Numbered from the stretch's first letter, positions 1-6,605 are shown. The stretch is 13,108 nt of DNA from CAYRUP01 sp964578975 (GCA_964578975.1 CAZOFA010000070.1:1-13108); one strand, 5' to 3'. Numbers and translations: made by a program. Notes: a model not told the origin generated them from the sequence alone.

Positions 1-882
1 AGCGATGGTTCATTTGTGTATGTGCCGAAAGGCGTGCGTTGTCCGATGGAATTATCCACGTATTTTCGTATTAATGCCGCGAATACGGGGCAATTTGAGC
101 GGACATTAATTATTGCCGAAGAAAGTGCGTATGTGAGTTATCTCGAAGGTTGCACCGCACCGATGCGCGATGAAAATCAATTGCATGCGGCGGTGGTGGA
201 GTTAGTGGCGTTAGATCATGCAGAAATAAAATATTCCACCGTGCAAAATTGGTATCCAGGCGATGAAGAAGGTCGAGGTGGAATTTTTAATTTTGTGACT
301 AAACGTGGTGCGTGTCGTGGTGCGCATGCAAAAATTTCTTGGACGCAAATTGAAACGGGTTCCGCCATTACTTGGAAATATCCCAGCGTGATTTTGCAAG
401 GCGATCATTCAATCGGTGAATTTTATTCGGTGGCACTCACCAATCATCGACAACAAGCGGATACCGGAACGAAAATGATTCATATCGGTAAAAATATTAA
501 AAGCACCATCATTGCAAAAGGTATTGCAGCAGGACACGGACAAAATACTTATCGGGGTTTGGTACGCGTTCTGCCCACTGCAACGCAAGCACGCAATTAC
601 ACGCAATGTGATTCACTGTTGTTGGGCAACACTTGTGGCGCACATACGTTTCCCACCATTGAAGTAAAAAATCCCACGGCGCAAATTGAACATGAAGCGA
701 GTACGTCAAAAATTGGTGACGATCAATTATTTTATTGTCAACAACGCGGACTCAGTAAAGAAGATGCTGTGTCGCTGATCGTCAATGGATTTTGTAAAAA
801 AGTTTTTAACGAATTGCCAATGGAATTTGCGGTTGAAGCGCAAAAATTATTAGAAGTGAGTTTAGAAGGTAGTATAGGGTAA
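1..882 (+). CDS. sufB: SufB, Fe-S cluster assembly scaffold subunit (5' partial)
   Basis: C-terminal part of SufB, the scaffold of the cytoplasmic SufBC2D complex on which Fe-S clusters form. The reading frame is open from the first base of the window, so the start codon and roughly the first 190-200 residues lie outside (family length is about 480-495 residues). The visible part is the right-handed beta-helix core and the C-terminal helical domain that binds SufC. It closely resembles E. coli SufB: the QCDS motif has its Cys at 607-609 (equivalent to Cys405, which receives sulfur). The EHEA motif at 688-699 supplies the equivalents of His433 and Glu434. The C-terminal stretch GFCKKVFNELPMEFAVEAQKL is highly conserved, and the stop is TAA. 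It is the first gene seen of a plus-strand suf operon, five bases ahead of sufC. Any upstream regulator such as IscR or SufR, and the promoter, lie outside the window. Confidence 0.97.
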   Translation, partial: SDGSFVYVPKGVRCPMELSTYFRINAANTGQFERTLIIAEESAYVSYLEGCTAPMRDENQLHAAVVELVALDHAEIKYSTVQNWYPGDEEGRGGIFNFVTKRGACRGAHAKISWTQIETGSAITWKYPSVILQGDHSIGEFYSVALTNHRQQADTGTKMIHIGKNIKSTIIAKGIAAGHGQNTYRGLVRVLPTATQARNYTQCDSLLLGNTCGAHTFPTIEVKNPTAQIEHEASTSKIGDDQLFYCQQRGLSKEDAVSLIVNGFCKKVFNELPMEFAVEAQKLLEVSLEGSIG

Positions 883-887
883 ATAAA

Positions 888-1652
888 ATGTTAACGATAA
901 AAAATTTACATGCATCCATACAAAATGAAAAACAGCAAACCAAACCGATTTTGCGTGGCGTTCATTTAACTGTTAATCCCGGTGAAGTGCATGCCATCAT
1001 GGGGCCGAATGGTTCAGGCAAAAGTACGTTCGCGAATATTTTAGCCGGACGCAAAGATTATCATGTCAGCGGTGAAGTCACCTTCGATCAGCAAGATTTA
1101 TTAACCATGGAACCAGAAGCGCGCGCCGCCGCCGGATTATTTTTAGCGTTTCAATATCCGGTGGAAATTCCTGGCGTCAATAATATGTATTTTCTCAAAG
1201 CGGCACTCAATAGTTTGCGTAAACAAAAAAATTTAGCGCCACTCGATGCGATGGATTTTTTAAACTTAGTGAAAGCAAAAATGAAAGAGGTGGGCATGGA
1301 TGAGAAATTTTTAAGTCGTGCCGTTAACGAAGGATTTTCTGGGGGTGAGAAAAAACGTAATGAAGTGTTGCAAATGCTGATGCTTGAACCGCGCGTGGCA
1401 ATTTTAGATGAAACCGATTCCGGTTTGGATGTGGATGCATTGCAAGCAGTCGCGCATGGCGTGAATCGTCTACGAGATGAAAATCGTAGTTTCGTGATCG
1501 TCACACACTATCAACGTTTATTAAATTATATAGTTCCCGATGTCGTGCATATCATGTTACGCGGCCAAATTATTAAATCAGGCACCAAAGAATTAGCGCT
1601 GGAAATTGAAGAAAATGGATATGCGATGTTTGAGCGAGAAGTGCAGACATGA
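888..1652 (+). CDS. sufC: SufC, ABC-type ATPase of the SufBCD complex
   Basis: Cytoplasmic ABC-family ATPase, 254 residues (usual length about 250), that powers conformational change in SufBCD during cluster assembly. It is not a transporter and has no membrane segments. Visible motifs in order: Walker A GPNGSGKST (39-47), Q-loop FQYP (Gln89), signature FSGGEKKR (150-157), Walker B AILDE with Asp174 and catalytic Glu175, DSGLDVDAL D-loop, and the H-loop His207 in VTHYQR. The SufC-typical signature FSGGEKKRNE separates it from transporter ATPases. The ATG is preceded by AGGG at 876-879, 8 bp upstream. The stop codon overlaps the sufD start as ATGA, which suggests translational coupling. Confidence 0.98.
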   Translation: MLTIKNLHASIQNEKQQTKPILRGVHLTVNPGEVHAIMGPNGSGKSTFANILAGRKDYHVSGEVTFDQQDLLTMEPEARAAAGLFLAFQYPVEIPGVNNMYFLKAALNSLRKQKNLAPLDAMDFLNLVKAKMKEVGMDEKFLSRAVNEGFSGGEKKRNEVLQMLMLEPRVAILDETDSGLDVDALQAVAHGVNRLRDENRSFVIVTHYQRLLNYIVPDVVHIMLRGQIIKSGTKELALEIEENGYAMFEREVQT

Positions 1653-2587
1653 ATGTTCTCTTAACATTTATCAACGGGCAGTTTGATGCAGCCTCATCAA
1701 ACATGACATTGTTACCGGATACGGTGCAATGCACGGTGCAACCTCAAGGCGTTCATTTGGATATTGCGCGTGCCGTCAACGTCGATGTTCCTCTGCATTT
1801 TTTGTTTATCACGAAAGAGAATGCGACGACTCATCCCTGCAACAAAATAATGGTGGGTGAAAATAGTCAGGTCACGATTATCGAAGAACATGTGAGTGAT
1901 GGCGCATCCAATTACTTGACTGAAAGTGTTGTGGAAATTTATGCAAAAAAATATGCGTGCGTGAATTATTACAAATTACAAAACGAAGATTTGACCGCCA
2001 CGCACACGGCTGAAACCTATGTCGAACAAGAACAAGAAAGTTGCGTGAAAACATTTTTTGTTTCACAAGGCGCGAAGTGCGCGCGTGAAAATTTACGCAT
2101 TAACCAATGTGCCGCGGGTGCCAAAAGTTATTTGTATGGGCTGTATCATTTAACCTGCGATCAACAAACGCTTGAGCAACATGTGCATGTAGATCACAAA
2201 GCAACGCAAGGCATGAGTGCCATGTTATACAAAGGCGTGCTCGATAAAAAATCGCGTGCGGCGTTTACCGGTAAAATGCAGGTGCATGCTGGTGTCCTGC
2301 GCATTCAAGCCCATCAAGCGAATCATAATTTGTTGTTGACGCGCGAAGCGGAAGTGACGACCAAACCTGAATTAGAAATTTATGCGGAAGATGTGAAATG
2401 CACGCATGGTGCAACGGTCGGGCAATTGGATGATGACGCATTATTTTATTTAACTGCGCGCGGCATTCCGCATGATCAAGCACGAAAACTATTAACGCGA
2501 GCATTTCTCGATGAAATCATCGATAAAATAGAAAATTCTTTCGTCAAACAGTACATGCAAACACGGGTGAATCATGAAGTCTTATAA
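1649..2587 (+). CDS. sufD: SufD, SufBCD complex subunit, short form lacking the N-terminal helical region
   Basis: Partner of SufB in the SufBC2D scaffold. It is recognised by the SufD-type beta-helix and the C-terminal block TKPELEIYAEDVKCTHGATVG (within 237-259), where His253 matches E. coli SufD His360 at the SufB-SufD interface where clusters form. After it comes the SufC-binding tail with ALFYLTARGI. The protein is 312 residues against about 420 in E. coli. It begins directly at the beta domain (FINGQFDAASS) and so lacks the N-terminal helical region of about 100 residues. The start is fixed: ATG 1649 overlaps the sufC stop and an in-frame TGA sits at 1631, so no longer form is possible without a frameshift. 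The gene overlaps sufS by 14 bp. Confidence 0.94.
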   Translation: MNVLLTFINGQFDAASSNMTLLPDTVQCTVQPQGVHLDIARAVNVDVPLHFLFITKENATTHPCNKIMVGENSQVTIIEEHVSDGASNYLTESVVEIYAKKYACVNYYKLQNEDLTATHTAETYVEQEQESCVKTFFVSQGAKCARENLRINQCAAGAKSYLYGLYHLTCDQQTLEQHVHVDHKATQGMSAMLYKGVLDKKSRAAFTGKMQVHAGVLRIQAHQANHNLLLTREAEVTTKPELEIYAEDVKCTHGATVGQLDDDALFYLTARGIPHDQARKLLTRAFLDEIIDKIENSFVKQYMQTRVNHEVL

Positions 2588-3782
2588 AAACGATTTTCCT
2601 ATTTTGCAACAAATGATTCACGGCAAACCGCTGGTTTTTCTTGATAGTGCTGCGAGTAGTCAAAAACCACAATGTGTAATGGATGCGTTGTTGCATTATT
2701 ATCAGCATGATCACGCTAATATTCATCGGGGCGTGTATGAATTAAGTTTGCGTGCGACTAAAGCATATGAAAATGCACGCGTGAGCATTCAAAAATTTAT
2801 TCAGGCAAAACACGCGCACGAAATTATTTTTGTGCGCAGCACGACGGAGGCAATTAACTTAGTCGCGCAGAGTTTTGGACGAACCAACTTTAAAGCGCAC
2901 GATGAAATTATTGTGAGTGAGATGGAACATCACGCGAATATTGTGCCTTGGCAATTATTAAAAGAACACGTTGGCATTAATTTGAAAGTGATTCCGGTTT
3001 TAGAATCAGGCGAATTGGATTTAGACGCGTATGAAAAATTATTTTCATCACGCACGAAACTAGTTGCGGTGATGCATGCCTCGAATGTACTTGGCACGGT
3101 GAATCCCATTAAAAAAATGACGCAGCTTGCACATGCGCATCATGTGCCAATTTTGGTGGATGGCGCGCAAGCGGTACCGCATTTTGCGGTGGATATGCAA
3201 GAATTGGATTGTGATTTTTATACGTTTTCCTCGCATAAAGCGTATGGACCAACGGGCGTGGGTGTGTTGTATGGCAAAACGGCTTTGCTAGAATCGATGC
3301 CACCGTATCAAGGCGGCGGCGATATGATTGAAACAGTCAGTTTTGCAAAATCCACTTTTAAAAAATTGCCTAATAAATTTGAAGCAGGCACACCCAATAT
3401 TGCGGATACCATTGCGTTTGCGGCCGCGATCCATTATTTAGAAAAAATCGGTATGCAAAACATTGCGCTGCATGAACAAGATTTACTGCAATACGCCACC
3501 AAAAAAATGCAAGATATTCCTGGATTACGTTTGATTGGCGCTGCCAAAAATAAAGTGGGCGTGTTGTCGTTTGTTTTAAATGATGTGCATCCGCATGATA
3601 TTGGCACGGTGCTCGATCGGATGGGCATTGCGGTGCGCGCTGGGCATCATTGTGCAATGCCATTGATGCAGCGTTTCGCCATTCCTGCGTGCGCGCGCGC
3701 CTCATTCGGCATTTATAATTCACGAGAAGATGTGGATAGTTTGGTTGCAGGGCTTCTCACGGTTAAGAGGTTGTTTGCCTAA
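2574..3782 (+). CDS. sufS: SufS, PLP-dependent cysteine desulfurase (SufU-dependent type)
   Basis: Cytoplasmic class V aminotransferase-fold enzyme, 402 residues, that converts L-cysteine to alanine and holds the sulfur as a persulfide for cluster assembly. Visible residues: PLP-stacking His119 in EMEHH, Asp196 and Gln199 in VDGAQA, PLP Schiff-base Lys222 in SSHKAYGPTG, persulfide Cys360 in RAGHHCAMPLM, and substrate-binding Arg375 in ARASFGIYN. His341 in HPHDIGTVLD aligns with Bacillus subtilis SufS His342, the residue known to take part in zinc-ligand exchange with SufU. E. coli SufS, which uses SufE, lacks it. This agrees with the next gene being sufU. A GGGTGA Shine-Dalgarno-like element (2565-2570) precedes ATG 2574 inside the sufD 3' end. 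Confidence 0.97.
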   Translation: MKSYKNDFPILQQMIHGKPLVFLDSAASSQKPQCVMDALLHYYQHDHANIHRGVYELSLRATKAYENARVSIQKFIQAKHAHEIIFVRSTTEAINLVAQSFGRTNFKAHDEIIVSEMEHHANIVPWQLLKEHVGINLKVIPVLESGELDLDAYEKLFSSRTKLVAVMHASNVLGTVNPIKKMTQLAHAHHVPILVDGAQAVPHFAVDMQELDCDFYTFSSHKAYGPTGVGVLYGKTALLESMPPYQGGGDMIETVSFAKSTFKKLPNKFEAGTPNIADTIAFAAAIHYLEKIGMQNIALHEQDLLQYATKKMQDIPGLRLIGAAKNKVGVLSFVLNDVHPHDIGTVLDRMGIAVRAGHHCAMPLMQRFAIPACARASFGIYNSREDVDSLVAGLLTVKRLFA

Positions 3783-4237
3783 TGTCAGCAGAATTACGTG
3801 AGCTTTATCAAGAAACCATTATCGATCACGGACGTCGTCCGCGCAATTTTGGCGTGTTGTCGGATGCGAATCATCACAAGCAAGGATTTAATCCGTTGTG
3901 TGGTGACAAAATTCACCTGTACATCCAAGAAAAAAATGGCAAGTTAGAAAAAATTCAATTTGATGGTTGTGGTTGCGCGATTTCCATGGCATCCGCCTCA
4001 CTCATGACCGAAGTATTAAAAGGCAAAATGATTGGTGAAATTGATGAATTGTTTGATGCATTTCATCGTTTAGTCACAGAAGGTCATTCATCCGAAAAAT
4101 TGGGTAAATTAGCCGTGTTAGGGGGTGTGTATGAATTCCCTGTGCGGGTAAAATGCGCGACACTCGCATGGCATACCTTAAAAGCAGCGCTCCAGCATGA
4201 TCCTAAACCCGTGACAACGGAGGAGGAAACAGCATGA
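3782..4237 (+). CDS. sufU: SufU, zinc-dependent sulfurtransferase (NifU/IscU-fold)
   Basis: IscU-like fold protein of 151 residues. SufU takes persulfide sulfur from SufS through a Zn-bound cysteine and passes it to SufBCD. The expected zinc ligands are present: Cys40 and Asp42 in NPLCGD, Cys65 in GCGCAISMASAS, and Cys125 in RVKCATLAW. The stretch between about residue 100 and 122 (EKLGKLAVLGGVYEFP) is the insertion that separates SufU from IscU. The HSCA-binding LPPVK motif of IscU is absent. An extra cysteine, Cys63, lies two residues before Cys65. The start overlaps the sufS stop by one base (TAATG). Databases may label it IscU or NifU N-terminal-like; the SUF context and insertion favour SufU. 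Confidence 0.93.
   Translation: MSAELRELYQETIIDHGRRPRNFGVLSDANHHKQGFNPLCGDKIHLYIQEKNGKLEKIQFDGCGCAISMASASLMTEVLKGKMIGEIDELFDAFHRLVTEGHSSEKLGKLAVLGGVYEFPVRVKCATLAWHTLKAALQHDPKPVTTEEETA
4219..4226 (+). promoter_or_regulatory. Strong ribosome binding site for the A-type carrier gene
   Basis: GGAGGAGG lies 7 bp before ATG 4234, within the last codons of sufU. It is the strongest Shine-Dalgarno match in the suf operon. It selects ATG 4234 over a second ATG six bases later, and it may raise translation of the carrier relative to the other suf genes (inference). Confidence 0.75.
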
Positions 4238-4575
4238 CAATGATTACGTTGACAGAAAGTGCGACTGCGCACATTAAAAAAAGTATGTTCGAAAAAAAGA
4301 GTGCGGTGGGTTTTCGCTTATCGATTAAAAAAACCGGTTGCTCCGGTTATGCATATGTTCCGCGCATCATTGATGAAATCACTGCAACAGATATTCATTT
4401 TGTTACTCCTGGTGGCATTCCCATGTATGTCGATACAGAGATTGTGAATTTTGTTACGGGATTGATTATCGATTATGTGCATGAGGACACTGGTTTAAAA
4501 CAAAAACGGTTAGTGTTCATTAATCCCAACGAAAAAAACCGCTGTGGTTGCGGTGAAAGTTTTACGGTCGAGTAA
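4234..4575 (+). CDS. sufA: SufA-like A-type Fe-S cluster carrier protein
   Basis: Small HesB/IscA-family protein, 113 residues (family about 105-125), that accepts Fe-S clusters from the SufBCD scaffold and delivers them to apo-enzymes in the cytoplasm. All three conserved cysteines are present: Cys36 in TGCSGY, and Cys104 and Cys106 in RCGCGESF near the C-terminus. The strand segment FVTPGGIPMYVD is typical of the fold. Sequence alone does not cleanly separate SufA, IscA and ErpA; the symbol is chosen for operon position. It overlaps sufU by 4 bp (ATGA) and sits five bases ahead of sufT. Confidence 0.92.
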   Translation: MTMITLTESATAHIKKSMFEKKSAVGFRLSIKKTGCSGYAYVPRIIDEITATDIHFVTPGGIPMYVDTEIVNFVTGLIIDYVHEDTGLKQKRLVFINPNEKNRCGCGESFTVE

Positions 4576-4580
4576 AAAAT

Positions 4581-5105
4581 ATGTTTAAACAAGACACCAT
4601 TGAAGTACAACGAGATTGCGATGCGATGTTAATTCCATCGGGTGTAAAAGTGACGTTACAAAAAGGCTCGCTGGTTTATATTACCCAAGCGCTTGGTAAT
4701 GCATACACGGTTTATGTGAATGGAAATCTCGCGCGCGTGTTAGGCAAAGATGGCGATGCACTCGGCATGATTATTATGGATGATCCAGACATTCATCAGC
4801 TCGCGGGAACACTGGAAGATAAAATTTGGGAATTATTAAAAACTTGTTTTGATCCAGAAATTCCCGTCAATATTGTGGATTTAGGATTGATTTACGAATG
4901 CAAAATTGATGGCGCGAGTGTTGCGATCAAAATGACGTTGACAGCGGTTGGATGCGGGATGGGTCCAGTGTTAGTGGCGGAAGTCGAGCAAAAAATTCGA
5001 TTAATTCAAGACGTGACCGATGTCACAGTGGATTTAGTGTTTGATCCACCTTGGGATCGCGGCATGATGAGCGATGTGGCGAAATTACAATTAGGTATGT
5101 TGTGA
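4581..5105 (+). CDS. sufT: SufT, DUF59/MIP18-family Fe-S maturation protein
   Basis: A 174-residue protein with two parts. An N-terminal SufT-type region (about 1-75, with MLIPSGVKVTLQKGS, ITQALGNAYTV and DALG) is followed by a DUF59/MIP18 domain (about 78-170). The latter shows the conserved CFDPEIPVNIVDLGLIYE (89-106), the reactive-cysteine loop with Cys125 in TAVGCGMG, and VFDPPWDR (153-160). Proteins of this long form (TIGR03406 type) occur in suf operons and assist maturation or transfer of Fe-S clusters to targets; the detailed mechanism is not settled. It follows sufA by 5 bp and is followed by grxD after 12 bp. No good Shine-Dalgarno is visible, so coupling with sufA is likely. Confidence 0.92.
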   Translation: MFKQDTIEVQRDCDAMLIPSGVKVTLQKGSLVYITQALGNAYTVYVNGNLARVLGKDGDALGMIIMDDPDIHQLAGTLEDKIWELLKTCFDPEIPVNIVDLGLIYECKIDGASVAIKMTLTAVGCGMGPVLVAEVEQKIRLIQDVTDVTVDLVFDPPWDRGMMSDVAKLQLGML

Positions 5106-5117
5106 GGAGAAAATAAA

Positions 5118-5423
5118 ATGACGATACAAGAAATCATTAAACAAAAAATTGCAGAAAATCCGGTGCTTCTTTTTATGAAAGGCACGGCTGAATTTCCGCA
5201 GTGTGGATTCTCTGCGCGTGCCGTGCAGATGTTAAAACAATGCGGTGTAACGCAATTTGCCACCGTGAATGTATTAGACGATCCTGACATGCGTCAAGGC
5301 ATCAAAGATTTTTCCAATTGGCCGACGATTCCGCAACTTTATATCAAGGGAGAATTTATTGGAGGCAGTGACATTATGACGGAAATGGTTGAAAACGGAG
5401 AGTTGCAAGAATTGTTGAAGTAA
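5118..5423 (+). CDS. grxD: Monothiol glutaredoxin GrxD (Grx4 type)
   Basis: CGFS-type monothiol glutaredoxin, 101 residues. This class binds a bridging [2Fe-2S] cluster between two monomers with glutathione and acts in cluster storage and transfer rather than general disulfide reduction. Visible features: FMKGTAEFPQCGFS with active Cys29, the cis-proline loop WPTIPQLY (Pro72), and the glutathione-binding GGSDI (82-86). It has a clear AGGAGA ribosome binding site at 5105-5110, 7 bp from ATG 5118 and overlapping the sufT stop. Its place at the end of the suf operon supports a role downstream of SufA and SufT. Confidence 0.96.
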   Translation: MTIQEIIKQKIAENPVLLFMKGTAEFPQCGFSARAVQMLKQCGVTQFATVNVLDDPDMRQGIKDFSNWPTIPQLYIKGEFIGGSDIMTEMVENGELQELLK

Positions 5424-5447
5424 AATATTTAATGTAGGTAACGTGTT

Positions 5448-6278
5448 ATGAAAAAACGAGTTGTGATTGCAATTTTATCGCTATTTTTGTCGAGTTATGT
5501 TTTTGCTGAAGAAGGAAATTTGAGTGACGCGGCCGCGACACCGCTTCCGGAAAAGAAAGCAGAAGAAACCATTAAGTTGACGAACAATTACGAAATTGTG
5601 TCCGTTCAAAATCATGAAGAGGATAAACAACTTCCCTTTACCATTGATGTGAATTATCCGCAAATTTCCGGCGAAAATTTGTCGGCGAATGCGCAAGAAT
5701 TTAATCGTTTGGTGAAAGAGCAAGTGCAACAAAGCGCACAACTATTTAAAAATTATGTGAAAGCAGACATGCCACACATGAAAACTTTGCCGGATTCCGT
5801 CAAACAAAATAGTTTTCATTTGGATTACGACGTCGATGTGATCAAACCGGCGAAACACATCATCATCAGCGTGCGTTTAACCATTGAAGGCATGCAAGCT
5901 GGACGCGCGCATCCGTATCATCAACATCAGGTACTCAATTTTGATTTAACCCAAAATAAAGAATTAGCGTTGAAAGATGTTTTTAAAGCGCGGGCAAATT
6001 ATTTAAAAGTGATCGCGAGTTATGCGAATAAAAAATTAAATGAAAAGTTGCAAGATAAATGGATGATTAATGATGGCACCGCACCGGTTGAGAAAAATTA
6101 TCAATTATGGAATTTGGAATCGGACGACATTTTGATTACCTTTGATGAGTATCAAGTGGCGCCGTATGCAGATGGCGTGCAAGAAGTGGAAATTCCTTAC
6201 AGTGTGTTAAGTGCTGTTATTTCAGCAAAATCGCCGATTGCATCTTGTGTGAAAGAGGCGAATGATTGTGCTTCATAA
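5448..6278 (+). CDS. Secreted DUF3298 (RsiV/PdaC-like) domain protein
   Basis: A 276-residue exported protein. Residues 1-20 form a signal peptide (MKKR, a hydrophobic core, then YVFA before EE), so the mature protein is probably periplasmic or secreted. A short charged linker (about 21-55) leads to a DUF4163-like part (about 60-155, FTIDVNYPQISG) and a C-terminal DUF3298-like part (about 165-265). The DUF3298 part shows LNFDLTQNKELALKDVF and the hallmark FDEYQVAPYADGVQEVEIPY. The same architecture forms the extracellular part of the anti-sigma factor RsiV, which binds lysozyme, and part of the deacetylase PdaC. Neither an anti-sigma segment nor a deacetylase catalytic domain is present here. 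Two cysteines near the end (267, 274) could form a disulfide. It starts 24 bp after grxD with AGGT at 5436-5439, so it may be read through from the suf operon. Function unknown; carbohydrate or lysozyme binding is only a possibility. Confidence 0.85.
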   Translation: MKKRVVIAILSLFLSSYVFAEEGNLSDAAATPLPEKKAEETIKLTNNYEIVSVQNHEEDKQLPFTIDVNYPQISGENLSANAQEFNRLVKEQVQQSAQLFKNYVKADMPHMKTLPDSVKQNSFHLDYDVDVIKPAKHIIISVRLTIEGMQAGRAHPYHQHQVLNFDLTQNKELALKDVFKARANYLKVIASYANKKLNEKLQDKWMINDGTAPVEKNYQLWNLESDDILITFDEYQVAPYADGVQEVEIPYSVLSAVISAKSPIASCVKEANDCAS

Positions 6279-6312
6279 CGGATTCCGCTATTGCATTTAT
6301 TTAAGTAAAAAA

Positions 6313-6321
6313 TGTTATAAT
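6313..6321 (+). promoter_or_regulatory. Extended -10 promoter upstream of the micro-ORF
   Basis: TGTTATAAT is a perfect extended -10 element (TGn plus TATAAT). A TTGCAT hexamer at 6291-6296 could serve as a weak -35 with a long 19 bp spacer. Transcription would begin near 6328, giving a leader of about 26 nt before ATG 6354. It points the same way as the small ORF and lies downstream of the DUF3298 gene stop. Confidence 0.6.
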
Positions 6322-6353
6322 CTACCTTTAATAAACAAAACGATGGGTGACGC

Positions 6354-6443
6354 ATGAAAAAATATCTTATTTTGAGTGTTTTTCTGGTTTCTATCGCCGT
6401 ATCAACATGCTTTGCTTTGAATCCGAAACTGTGTAAAAGCTAA
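6354..6443 (+). CDS. 29-residue micro-ORF, predicted signal peptide with a short tail
   Basis: ATG to TAA, 29 codons. Residues 1-21 are a textbook signal peptide: MKKY, hydrophobic LILSVFLVSIAVS, then TCFA. Only eight residues (LNPKLCKS) remain after the likely cleavage site. The ORF lies 33 bp after a perfect extended -10 element and has a weak GGGTGA ribosome binding site at 6345-6350. It could be a genuine short exported peptide or the remaining 5' end of a larger secreted protein gene that decayed. The 200 bases that follow it hold inverted repeats and no continuing coding signal. A lipobox reading (VSTC) is poor because Thr precedes the Cys. I recognise no family. Confidence 0.45.
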   Translation: MKKYLILSVFLVSIAVSTCFALNPKLCKS

Positions 6444-6484
6444 TATGATTTTTGTTCCACCTATTAAATAAGTAATCTGATGTT

Positions 6485-6512
6485 AGGCATGACTTAAGTG
6501 AGCGTCATGCCT
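6485..6512. repeat. Perfect 9-bp inverted repeat (hairpin)
   Basis: AGGCATGAC (6485-6493) and GTCATGCCT (6504-6512) are exact reverse complements around a 10-nt loop. It lies 41 bp after the micro-ORF stop. A short T tract (6523-6526) follows only after about 10 bp, so it is not a classical intrinsic terminator, though it could help end or stabilise the upstream transcript. Confidence 0.6.
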
Positions 6513-6527
6513 GATAAGTAACTTTTG

Positions 6528-6544
6528 TTGGGCTTTTAGCCCAA
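6528..6544. repeat. Perfect 7-bp inverted repeat, TTGGGCT/AGCCCAA
   Basis: TTGGGCT (6528-6534), loop TTT, AGCCCAA (6538-6544). The GTTGGGCT...AGCCCAA(C/T)CTAC layout resembles a short version of a dispersed palindromic repeat found between genes in many proteobacteria; that family link is from memory and not checked. A weak terminator role is also possible. Confidence 0.5.
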
Positions 6545-6577
6545 TCTACTTACTGTTTACGGGCTTTATTAATTCCG

Positions 6578-6605
6578 TGTCATTCCCGCACAGGCGGGAA
6601 TGACA
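6578..6605. repeat. 12-bp perfect palindrome of the ATTCCC...GGGAAT repeat type
   Basis: TGTCATTCCCGC (6578-6589), loop ACAG, GCGGGAATGACA (6594-6605), a 12-bp perfect stem. The core ATTCCCGC-N4-GCGGGAAT fits the dRS3-type repeats of Neisseria (ATTCCC-N8-GGGAAT) and similar dispersed palindromes in other bacteria. It lies between the convergent ends of the micro-ORF and plsC. No T tract follows on either strand, so it reads as a dispersed repeat rather than an intrinsic terminator. Confidence 0.75.

Noticed and set aside
1..15. A start codon for sufB at GTG 16
   Set aside because: The same frame is open and conserved back to base 1 and the protein would lack about 40% of SufB, so the gene is cut by the window edge.
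3370..3723. A 117-codon minus-strand frame inside sufS
   Set aside because: It is antisense to conserved catalytic parts of SufS, and its His- and Arg-rich composition is that of a shadow frame.
4259..4447. Plus-strand 62-codon frame within the SufA-like gene
   Set aside because: It overlaps the SufA-like gene in another frame, and the conserved cysteines are encoded by the SufA frame.
6485..6544. Rho-independent terminators for the suf/DUF3298 transcript
   Set aside because: The stems are perfect but no adjacent T tract of the expected length follows, so I list them as inverted repeats.
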